Part shown: positions 28,494 to 35,697 of the stretch, piece after piece | How positions within the stretch are numbered: position 1 is the first letter of the stretch | Layout of the letters: every line of letters begins with the position of its first letter | Origin: Sulfolobus islandicus Y.N.15.51 | GTDB lineage: Archaea; Thermoproteota; Thermoprotei_A; Sulfolobales; Sulfolobaceae | Length of the DNA stretch: 64,000 nt | Direction: 5' to 3' | Assembly (NCBI RefSeq): GCF_000022485.1 | Contig: NC_012623.1 | Span: 2,134,501 to 2,198,500 of the forward strand | Notes under the pieces: generated by a model | The model's input: the letters and a program-made list of their open reading frames with translations, nothing else | The model's database searches: none | Told to the model about the DNA's origin: nothing | Translations under genes and position numbers: made by a program

Positions 28494-29036
28494 TCAAGGA
28501 GAAGTAAACATTATAATCATCACTAACCCACCCTCTGGAGCATATTCCTTGAATGCCCTCTCATCCCTATCCCCAACTGAACGTAAAGGCCTAGGGAAGT
28601 ATAAACAAAACACCCACTTGTAAAAAGCCCTAGTATTCTTGTACAAGTAAGTCCACATCTCATCAACAACCTTAGCAACAACACCACCCTTAACTAAATC
28701 CTTAGCCCTACCCCACAACTCAGCTAACTTCTCATACTTCTGCCCACCATAACGCTGTGAACACAGTACCCAGAGGTACGTTAAGCCTAGAAATAGCCCT
28801 CATACCATTAGTATTTTCAAAGCCTCCTCCCTCGACTTCCTAGAATGGTAAGTAGCATCACCCAAGAAGTACTTACCACAATCCCTACACAAATACCTCT
28901 GCCTACCAGCAGACTTGCCAGACTTAACAACACGATAAGAACCACAAGAGGGACAAGAAACGTCTTGCCTAAATACAGGCTTCCTACCCATAAGTAATAC
29001 TCGTTATATAAATAGCTTAATGACGACACTATCAGA
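28494..29036 (-). pseudogene. IS1-family element remnant (transposase broken)
   Basis: On the minus strand, 28800-28991 encodes the N-terminal zinc ribbon (CPSCGSYRVVKSGKSAGRQR then YLCRDCGKYF), as in IS1 InsA. In another frame, 28494-28718 has VDEMWTYLYKN and SVGDRDERAFKEY, as in the IS1 InsB catalytic part. The right terminal repeat GACGACACTATCA is at 29019-29031. Frames do not join, so it is inactive. The related element at 63697-64000 appears intact as far as it can be seen. Confidence 0.8.
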
Positions 29037-29085
29037 TAATTTTCCAATTTTGCTCATGTTGGATAACGTCATAATCTTTCAAAAC

Positions 29086-29096
29086 ATTTTAAAACT
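29086..29096 (+). promoter_or_regulatory. TATA-like box before the ATPase gene
   Basis: CATTTTAAAAC lies about 25-30 nt before ATG 29116, matching a leaderless start for the ATPase-TOPRIM operon. Confidence 0.45.
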
Positions 29097-29115
29097 CCTA
29101 GAAAAGATATAAAAT

Positions 29116-30021
29116 ATGAATATAAGTGAGGTAGTTGTAGAGGGTTTTAGGGGACTTAAAATTGCTACTAGGCTTAAGAGGGTTAATATTGTCGTTGGGG
29201 AGAACGGTAGCGGTAAGACTTCTTTTCTTGAATCGATTTTTATGTCAACTCTTTTCCAATCAGATATAAATGATAATGATATACACACTTCTCTCATTTA
29301 TATGCTAAACAGTAGGGGAGATATTCTTTCAGCATTTTCCACTCTGTCTGACTCTAAAGTTAGACTTGATGATGTAGTAACGCAATTTAAGAAGATCGAC
29401 CCTTACAGTATTGATGTTGAAATAAATAATGAAAAAGTAGCTGAAATTAGAGTAAAATCTGGAATCTTAACAACTGAGAATTTGTCTGGACCGTTGTTTT
29501 TGCCAATTGCAAGGGTTATAAAAAGGGTCAATATTAAATATTCTCCTCTTTACATTTCTACATTCTTTGATTCCTCGGGTAATCCGGAAAGAATTTATAG
29601 TATTGCGAAAAGAAAAAATAAAAACAAAAAAATAGAATCCAATTTTGAAATATTACAGGATGAATATGGTCATTTTAAGCTATATTATGATAGATTACCC
29701 GCCTATGTTATGGGCAGAGGGCTCTTAAAGAGGGAATTAATAAAACTAGCCCTAATGTCATCTGACATCCTCTTAATCGATGAAATTGAAGATTCCCTTC
29801 ATCCCGATCTTGTAATGGAAGTATTGAATGATATAAAGCGGGAAGAGGGAGTTCAAGTAATTTTCACTACTCACGTAAATGAAGTTGTAAAAATGGCTGG
29901 AAAAGTACTTAACGATTCTGAGGCTCAAGTAATTTATCTATCAAAAGCAGGGTATAAAACGTACAGGCTTTCAGAAATTTCTGAATTTGAGAAACCCCTT
30001 AGTTGGTTAGGATACGTGTGA
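29116..30021 (+). CDS. AAA ATPase of OLD/AAA_15-21 type
   Basis: 301 aa. It has the Walker A motif GENGSGKT (residues 28-35) after VEGFRGLK, the start typical of SMC-like/OLD ATPases. Walker B ILLIDEIEDSLHP is near residue 218 and the H-loop TTHVNEV near 250. The insertion between the motifs is short, so it is a compact member of the family. It overlaps the TOPRIM gene by 4 nt (GTGA). ATPase plus separate TOPRIM is the layout of split OLD and PARIS (AriA/AriB) anti-phage systems, so an abortive defence role is likely but unproven. Confidence 0.85.
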   Translation: MNISEVVVEGFRGLKIATRLKRVNIVVGENGSGKTSFLESIFMSTLFQSDINDNDIHTSLIYMLNSRGDILSAFSTLSDSKVRLDDVVTQFKKIDPYSIDVEINNEKVAEIRVKSGILTTENLSGPLFLPIARVIKRVNIKYSPLYISTFFDSSGNPERIYSIAKRKNKNKKIESNFEILQDEYGHFKLYYDRLPAYVMGRGLLKRELIKLALMSSDILLIDEIEDSLHPDLVMEVLNDIKREEGVQVIFTTHVNEVVKMAGKVLNDSEAQVIYLSKAGYKTYRLSEISEFEKPLSWLGYV

Positions 30022-30632
30022 AACCTGTGGCTATAAGTTGTGATAGAATATTTGTAGAAGGTGCAACTGAAAAGGTCATTCTTAGTAAGCTAGGTTTTAA
30101 TGAAGATAATATAGAAGTAAGATATGGAAAGGAAGAGGTGATTAAGGAATTTAAAAAGTACTTGTCTTCCTCTATATCTATCTTGAAAAAGGGAAATGTA
30201 TGTTTTGTAATAGATGGAGACGAGGAAGGATATAAAGGTGTTTATGATAGACTTAAGAGGGATATAAAAGCACTAGATTATTCTCCACCGTATATAAAAA
30301 TGTGTAAGGATAACTTATGTTATGTTTTAGTAGTCATAGGCGATAAAAATAATGATTTTAAAGGTTGTATTGAAACAATACTGTTGGAAAAACTAAAGAT
30401 AGACGAGAAAATTAATGATGTAATACACAGAGTATTAGAATATGAACAACAGAAAGTAGGTCGTCTTTCAATGTGCGATAGAGACAAAATACGTTTTTAT
30501 TTATCGATATTTTTACTTTCTGGAGAACCTACATTACTTTATCTATCTAAAAGGTTTACAGAAGAATTATTTAGAATAGTTGGAGAGAATGTCATAAGAA
30601 ATATTATCACCTATTTCATAGAAATCAAATAG
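30018..30632 (+). CDS. TOPRIM-domain effector partner of the ATPase
   Basis: About 204 aa from GTG 30018, which overlaps the ATPase stop by 4 nt (TTG 30003 is a longer option). FVEGATEKVIL near the N-terminus supplies the TOPRIM glutamate, and FVIDGDEEGYKGV the D-x-D metal motif. The rest is helical. This resembles DUF3226/DUF4435-like TOPRIM proteins that pair with OLD-like ATPases. Probable job: a nuclease triggered by the ATPase. Confidence 0.72.
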   Translation: MKPVAISCDRIFVEGATEKVILSKLGFNEDNIEVRYGKEEVIKEFKKYLSSSISILKKGNVCFVIDGDEEGYKGVYDRLKRDIKALDYSPPYIKMCKDNLCYVLVVIGDKNNDFKGCIETILLEKLKIDEKINDVIHRVLEYEQQKVGRLSMCDRDKIRFYLSIFLLSGEPTLLYLSKRFTEELFRIVGENVIRNIITYFIEIK

Positions 30633-31037
30633 AATTACCAAAAAGCTTACGTGAAAAAAGAGAGGTTCACATACCGGCGTAATCCCTTTCTCCTAACTCT
30701 TCCATAAGAATTAGCTATTAGTCTGGGTTAAACGTTTAGTCACAGACTTACTGGGAAGTGCCTGCAGCGACTTAAAGCTTTTATCTCGTTAATATAGTAT
30801 GTCCAACAATCAGTGACGCCTCTTCCTTTCAAGGGACTAGAGCTATGCGATGAAAGCTCCCTATTCATGTGGGGGGCTGAAGGAAAATTTTTGAATAATC
30901 TCATATAATAATATAATTAAATAAAAACAACGTTTAGAAGTGATCAAAATAACTATACTATAGTTTTTATATATAATTTATTCACTTCTCATTAGCTTTC
31001 GTCATGAAAAGATTAAAGATTGTAGAAACTTTTGTAA
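30633..31037. other. Intergenic region, possible IS-derived GC-rich part
   Basis: About 400 bp without a gene. Bases 30815-30890 are richer in G+C than the surroundings and contain short inverted segments, reminiscent of an IS200/IS605-type end, but no matching copy is seen in this window. Confidence 0.35.
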
Positions 31038-31463
31038 CTAATAATTATCAAGAAAGCTAAGTACATCTTTTGCTGATTCTAAAATTTTTCTTAGTATGTT
31101 TTCATCTATTTTAACATTCTGAGTGCGACCTTTATAGGGATGGCTAGTTAGTGTTACTTTGGTCGGGTTTAAAGTATAATGGTCTACTGCTACACGATAA
31201 ACATATAAGAGGTATATTTGCGGATCGAGTCCGCTACTGGCTAAGTCTTGAATAAATTGAGTGTGAGGAAAACTATCATTGTTGTAACCCTTACCCTTAT
31301 TCCCTTTACAAATATTTTTCATTGACCAATAGTTAAATAGAGAGAAATACACTGCGCTAATTATTCTCCTTATAAATACCTCATCTAAACTATTGTTCAA
31401 AAGACTCTCAAAATAATTTAACAGTTTATGGGGTTTTAGCTTATTTGCATTGCTTGGTTGCAT
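31038..31463 (-). CDS. HEPN-like putative ribonuclease
   Basis: A 141-aa helical protein. The sequence VYRVAVDHYTL (about residues 87-97) contains R-x4-H, the catalytic motif of HEPN ribonucleases, preceded by a helix (RRIISAVYFSLFNYW) common in HEPN domains. It is the last gene of a three-gene minus-strand operon and overlaps the upstream gene by 28 nt. HEPN proteins are often toxins or abortive-infection effectors. The call rests on one motif, the size and the helical nature. Confidence 0.6.
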   Translation of the reverse strand: MQPSNANKLKPHKLLNYFESLLNNSLDEVFIRRIISAVYFSLFNYWSMKNICKGNKGKGYNNDSFPHTQFIQDLASSGLDPQIYLLYVYRVAVDHYTLNPTKVTLTSHPYKGRTQNVKIDENILRKILESAKDVLSFLDNY

Positions 31464-31897
31464 ACTAATACCACTTTACCTGCAATGTCACCTAGACCTT
31501 CTCTATTTAGAGTATCTTTAGTATACTTTGCTAGGTACTTCCATTCTTCCCAATCACAATTGTTTATGCGAATTTCTACGAATAATGGTTGCGAGGATTC
31601 TACGTCTTCTGTAATACTAATGCTAGAAATATTAATTGGAAATGTATTAATCAGCCATAAGACTATTGATGCTAAACCCCTTAGATCTATAAAATTACTG
31701 ATACTGTTCACGCAATCCTTATCAATATAAGTTTTCAATATTTCAAGAGCTTCTTTCTTATCAATCATATTAAAAATACTACGGATAGAATTACTATAGG
31801 TCTCAGTAGTAGTGGTTATATTATCTGGAATATACTCAGAGGAAATACTGATTTGTGTTGGCTCCAAGTTAGAGTATATAATGAAATTCTCCGTCAT
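31436..31897 (-). CDS. Unknown middle protein of the HEPN cassette
   Basis: A 153-aa protein. The N-terminal third is Ser/Thr-rich, and the C-terminal part (SQPLFVEIRINNCDWEEWKY and TKDTLNREGLGDIAG) looks alpha/beta. It overlaps both neighbours (4 nt with the first gene, 28 nt with the HEPN gene), so all three are one transcript. No family is recognised. As the partner of a HEPN gene it could be a neutraliser or sensor. Confidence 0.6.
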   Translation of the reverse strand: MTENFIIYSNLEPTQISISSEYIPDNITTTTETYSNSIRSIFNMIDKKEALEILKTYIDKDCVNSISNFIDLRGLASIVLWLINTFPINISSISITEDVESSQPLFVEIRINNCDWEEWKYLAKYTKDTLNREGLGDIAGKVVLVCNQAMQIS

Positions 31898-32352
31898 GTT
31901 TTCTCACCTATTTTGTGCCAGCTTATCTTTGGGGTATATCTTAACGCATATAGAGGCCCTTGTTGCATCTTAAATTGAGTATTTTTAGACGCCATTATCG
32001 GTTCTATCTCAAGTCTAATCAAATACTCACCAATTTTCGCATCTTTATAAATTACTTCTTCATAAGCTGAGACTTTATCGTCTATTTCCAATTCTATCCA
32101 GCCTTCATTAACTTGTTTACCTGGCTCTAGGATAGGTTTATCCTTGACCTCATTTAGGGCCCTTTCAGAAGGACGCGAAGATATTCCAACGATAAAATTA
32201 ACATTAAATTCCACACCAAAAGGCGAAGATACTTGCGAAGGTATAACGTCAACAATTGCTGCACGCAAAATAATTATACTACCATCACTGACTTTCGCAT
32301 AACCTCTAACTGAGTTCCTAAAACTTAAATTATTTAGTAAAGTGCTCATCAT
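31894..32352 (-). CDS. Unknown beta-rich first protein of the HEPN cassette
   Basis: A 152-aa protein starting at two tandem Met codons (32352). It is rich in beta-type residues (GSIIILRAAIVDVIPSQV, then FGVEFNVNFIVGI). It has no cysteine motif and no membrane segment. Translationally coupled to the next gene (4-nt overlap). I do not recognise it. The three-gene set is intact, unlike many neighbours. Confidence 0.6.
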   Translation of the reverse strand: MMSTLLNNLSFRNSVRGYAKVSDGSIIILRAAIVDVIPSQVSSPFGVEFNVNFIVGISSRPSERALNEVKDKPILEPGKQVNEGWIELEIDDKVSAYEEVIYKDAKIGEYLIRLEIEPIMASKNTQFKMQQGPLYALRYTPKISWHKIGEKT

Positions 32353-32504
32353 AATCAGCTGTCAACAATTTACTATCTACTACAATAATAAAAAGCTATT
32401 TCTTATTAATTTAAACGAGATAGTTCTAGGATAACCTAGATTTGAAGTTCACTTACCTAACAGTCATTGCTTTAAAGTCTAACTTAACCTATGTGATAAC
32501 CAAA

Positions 32505-32635
32505 CAGTTGGGGTTTGGGCTTTATTGAATTTTCATGAATTTGTATCCAATTCTCAGCCCTTGGGCTTCAACAGAGTCACTTCCGTTACCCCTACGCCCC
32601 TTTAGCGGGATAACCCCAACCCACACCCGTGAATG
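32505..32635 (+). ncRNA. Structured RNA element, second copy
   Basis: GGGCT (32517-32521) pairs with AGCCC (32556-32560), and inside it GAATT (32527-32531) pairs with AATTC (32549-32553). The loop TTCATGAATTTGTATCC is nearly identical to that at 41928-41943, while both stems differ by compensating changes. A GTTGGGG/CCCCAAC outer pairing (32508-32514 with about 32624-32630) would enclose it. The segment is GC-rich in an AT-rich region and has no gene beside it, so it is a solo copy. Confidence 0.6.
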
Positions 32636-32638
32636 TGG

Positions 32639-32865
32639 GCTGAATCCTTTTTCACGTTGATAGAAATCTTTTTGTCAGTTTATAACGAATTTTTGCTGAT
32701 AAATGATGATCTCTCACACCGATGTGGGCTATGGTGGAGTGATTGCGGAGATGTGAGCCCCGTGCCGTTGGAGTCCCATGACCCACCTGTGGTTGAGGGC
32801 TAAGTCCCTACACTCGATCATGAATGAAGATAAAATGATTGAAATGCAAGTGTAGGGATGAACGG
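32639..32865 (+). mobile_element. 227-bp internally deleted IS607 derivative
   Basis: The left part (GCTGAATCCTTTTTCACGTT) matches the left end of the IS607 copies, and the right part (from about 32740: GAGATGTGAGCCCCGTGCCG, to GTAGGGATGAACGG) matches the tnpB 3' end and right end. Both genes are gone. GG dinucleotides lie at both borders (32637-32638 and 32864-32865), as in the full copies. It inserted directly after the structured RNA at 32505. Confidence 0.85.
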
Positions 32866-32915
32866 TTTAACAAGAGGTGAATACAACCGTTATCGTGTTA
32901 ATATGAAAAGTGTTG

Positions 32916-33338
32916 TTAAAGTTCCTCGCTCAAGATTTTGCTTACATTCTCTTTTAACAACTTATAATTCTCTAATGTTTCATTAAACAACTCTGGATTA
33001 TCATAAGGTACCTCATGAAACACCCTTATATGGAGTAGATCTTTAGCGATTCTCCATGTTTTATTCAATTTTTCCGCAAGGGCTCTATTCTTAGTTTTCT
33101 TATATATTTCATTTATAGCGTGTTGATATGCACATTGTCTGTTCCAGTCTACTTCAATTTTATAGATTTCACTTAGGTGCTTTATTGTTTCCTCCACAAC
33201 TTTATATATTTTCTCAGCTATCTGCACTATTATCAACAGTTTCTTTATTTCGTTTTCAGTATTATAGAATTCATTTACTAATTTATCTAGTTCATTTAAT
33301 AATTCTTTTATGAAATTTATCCTAACTTCCTTAGCCAT
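32916..33338 (-). CDS. PaREP1/HEPN-like family protein
   Basis: A 140-aa helical protein ending with TWRIAKDLLHIRVFHEVPYD, NPELFNETLENYKLL, which resembles the C-terminal half of the PaREP1 family common in Sulfolobales and Pyrobaculum, itself related to HEPN-type four-helix proteins. Related genes lie at 53210 and 63493. The function is unknown; proximity to a cas operon, divergent from it, is noted. Promoters for both directions sit in the 41-bp gap. Confidence 0.6.
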   Translation of the reverse strand: MAKEVRINFIKELLNELDKLVNEFYNTENEIKKLLIIVQIAEKIYKVVEETIKHLSEIYKIEVDWNRQCAYQHAINEIYKKTKNRALAEKLNKTWRIAKDLLHIRVFHEVPYDNPELFNETLENYKLLKENVSKILSEEL

Positions 33339-33344
33339 ATAAAA

Positions 33345-33371
33345 AGGTTTTTATCCCTTAACTATTTAAAG
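33345..33371. promoter_or_regulatory. Divergent promoter between PaREP1-like gene and cas operon
   Basis: GGTTTTTATC (33345-33354) is about 30 nt before ATG 33380 on the plus strand, and CTATTTAAA (33362-33370) is about 28 nt before ATG 33338 when read on the minus strand. Both lie in 41 bp, so the two units may be co-regulated. Confidence 0.45.
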
Positions 33372-33379
33372 ATAGCTTA

Positions 33380-33631
33380 ATGAAGGAAAAGAGCCAAACG
33401 TCAGAAGTTCTTAGGACATTAGCAATTATTTTGAGTCAGCTGGATTTCGAAAAGAAGATAAAGGGGACTACTGATGCCGAACTCGTTAGAGCAGTTTCTG
33501 GGACTATTAAAGATCTTAAGCGGAAGGACAATATTCCCTTCTTGGAAGATATATTATACTTGATAGATCAAGGAAGATTTTCTGAAGCTAGGAGTAAATT
33601 GTTAGAATTATCGTATAAGTTATTAGAGTGA
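33380..33631 (+). CDS. Small helical protein, possible type III small subunit
   Basis: An 83-aa helical, charged protein that opens the operon of the type III-like locus. Its position right before a cas7 gene repeats that of the 72-aa gene at 1372-1590. Small helical proteins in this place can be the Cas11 subunit (Csm2/Cmr5), but the sequence alone does not show the family. Start ATG 33380 with a TATA-like box near 33350. Confidence 0.6.
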   Translation: MKEKSQTSEVLRTLAIILSQLDFEKKIKGTTDAELVRAVSGTIKDLKRKDNIPFLEDILYLIDQGRFSEARSKLLELSYKLLE

Positions 33632-33645
33632 GGATAGAAACGGGG

Positions 33646-34717
33646 GTGAAAGGAAATTATAGTTATTCCAATCCTAATAGAGACCAAGTCCTTATTAAGG
33701 GTTGGGGGGACATCTGTTTATTTTGATTATGTATCAGCAGATCTCCCTCAAGCTAAGGTGGTCGTAAACTATAATGGTGTGGATTACCTAATACCTTACA
33801 TACCCTCAACCTCTTTTAAAGGCTTATTGAGGAGCACTGTTGAGGTGAGTAGGAGAAAATCTGGAAACCCTCCAGCAGATTTTGACAATAAAGTAAAAGA
33901 ATTCTTATCCGCGTTAAGCGACAAGAGTAAGAAGATTTTTAGGGAGAATTTAGAGAAGGAAGTAGAACTTTTAGCTAACTCTGGCATTATCCCTTATAAT
34001 TATAAGGACCTAGTGAAAAGAGGTGATGAAGGTTCTTTAAAGGAGGTACTTAGGGTTTACTTTGACGTTAGCGGTTGGAATTCATCTGAGTCGTGTTATT
34101 CCACATCAGACCTAGATAGGTGTGAGAACGTTTCGTTAATAGAGGATGAAGATAGGAGGAAGTTCAGAGAATTGTGGAACAGGCTGACTGGGAGGCAACC
34201 TATTTGTAGGACTTGTAGACTTTACGGTACCTCAGGTTTAAGGGCATCAGTTAGGTTTAGTAATTTTTACCCGATAGACCCTTTTCCTATACGCATCGAT
34301 AGACTTACTCACGTTTCAATAGATAGGCGTACGTGGGCTTCATCTCCTCAAAAGTTATATAATGAAGAAGTCATCAGTATGGGTGTTCGTTTTTTAGGAT
34401 TTGCACTGTTACTTAAAGATGAATATAAGGAAAATATTCTAGATGATCTAAAACTGTTGAGTGATAAGGCGGAGAGGGTTGAGGTCACTTTGGGTGCTAG
34501 GGGGAGTGTCGGTTACGGTATGTTTTCCTTAAAGTTTGGGGACTTTGAAGTAGAACTGAGCGATAAGAGTATTTTAGGTAATCTAACCCTGAAATTTAAG
34601 GTGAAAGAGGGAGTTGAATATAATGTTACTGAGAAGTTAAAGGTTTTAAATATCTTTTACCCGAGTTATTTGATTTCATCGATAGAGGTGGTAGGAAATC
34701 GTGAGGGAGCTAATTAA
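33646..34717 (+). CDS. Type III Cas7 (Csm3-like RAMP), start region frameshifted
   Basis: The body is a RAMP protein of about 356 aa: SVYFDYVSADL near residue 24 (acidic loop), IPSTSFKGLLRS near 54, TCRLYGTSGLRAS in the middle, and LGARGSVGYGMFSL near 285. It is a close relative of the protein at 221-1375. No normal start codon exists in the frame upstream of GTG 33758, which would cut off the first strand and the acidic loop. GTG 33646 would fit the paralogue if one A is removed from 33649-33651. So the true start is unclear: sequence error, rare start codon, or a truncated protein. Confidence 0.8.
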
Positions 34718-35102
34718 ATGTGAGGAAGTTAATCTAAACCTTAAGTTTAATAGTGAGGAAAGCCTTTTCCATTTTCTATTTCTATTCAAAACTTATCTTA
34801 GGTGTAAGTTCAGGGAAAAAAGTATTAGGGAAAAGTACTTTGGTTCTGCGAGAGAGCATTTTATGTCTAGAATCCTTTATACTCCTAAAATAAGGGACTT
34901 AGTTATAGAATCTATGGAGGTTTGTATTATAGACAGAGATGCAAGCAATTACGTGATAAATGGTTTGAAGGGAGAAGTCCTTAAACTTTATGAGGTGTTT
35001 AGTAAACATGAAATGGAGTATTATGCAAATGAGACCGTAGATTACGTCCCCGATCTTAGAAAATTCTTTAAAAACTGCCTGAGGAGGAAAAAAACGTGGT
35101 AA
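34701..35102 (+). CDS. Unknown subunit of the type III-like operon
   Basis: A 133-aa protein (GTG start, 17-nt overlap with cas7) with an alpha-helical, basic composition: FHFLFLFKTYLRCKFREKSI and KNCLRRKKTW at the end. It overlaps the next RAMP gene by 7 nt. No family is recognised. It lies where a small subunit or an adaptor could sit in the complex; the left-edge copy of the locus has a protease-like gene at this position instead. Confidence 0.6.
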   Translation: MRELIKCEEVNLNLKFNSEESLFHFLFLFKTYLRCKFREKSIREKYFGSAREHFMSRILYTPKIRDLVIESMEVCIIDRDASNYVINGLKGEVLKLYEVFSKHEMEYYANETVDYVPDLRKFFKNCLRRKKTW

Positions 35103-35695
35103 AAAAGTTAGAATTTAAATTAGTACCCGTAATGCCTTATACTCTGTTTAACGGTGATGTAAAGTATAGCATAGGTTATTTGAGTTCTGTTAAGGGGATG
35201 TTGAGAACTGCATCAATTTTTGGTTTTAGGACTTTATTCGGAGAGGGTTATTCTTGTGAGGAGTTGTTCGGTAAGACTTGTCCGGAATTGAGTGACGAAG
35301 AAAGAAAAAAGTTGAGATTTTTCCCCTGCCCTATATGCAGAACCTACGGAATGACTGGCCTTAGAGGGTGTAAATTTATTGTTACAAATATAAAGGAAGT
35401 TATGGGAGGTATCAAGGAAATGAAGTATAGATTCTTATACAGAGGCCCTTATGATCTTAAAGTTTCTAAAGAACCTTTAAGGGTCTCGGTTATTTGCGAC
35501 GAGACGTTTAAGTGTAATGTGTTTGTAATACTTCTGGGTCTTTATTATATAAACAAGGGAATAATAAGACTCGGTAAGTTTAAATCTAGAGGATTGGGAA
35601 CATTTAGAGTTGAAATTGAGGGTGATGAATGGAAGAAGTTGATAGAAGACGTCAATGTGTTAAAGGGTCACTTAGAAAAGTGTTTAAGTGAGTAA
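35096..35695 (+). CDS. Second RAMP (Cas7-like) protein
   Basis: A 199-aa protein with a RAMP pattern: N-terminal strand LEFKLVPVMPYTLFNGDVKY, SVKGMLRTASIFGF (the 'KG-x-hR' loop), a CPICRTYGMTGLRGC zinc segment near residue 80, and LGKFKSRGLGTFRVE, the glycine-rich loop as in Cmr1/Csm5-like proteins. The short size suggests one RAMP domain. GTG start. It would form a cap or end of the Cas7 filament. Confidence 0.75.
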   Translation: MVKKLEFKLVPVMPYTLFNGDVKYSIGYLSSVKGMLRTASIFGFRTLFGEGYSCEELFGKTCPELSDEERKKLRFFPCPICRTYGMTGLRGCKFIVTNIKEVMGGIKEMKYRFLYRGPYDLKVSKEPLRVSVICDETFKCNVFVILLGLYYINKGIIRLGKFKSRGLGTFRVEIEGDEWKKLIEDVNVLKGHLEKCLSE

Positions 35696-35697
35696 AA

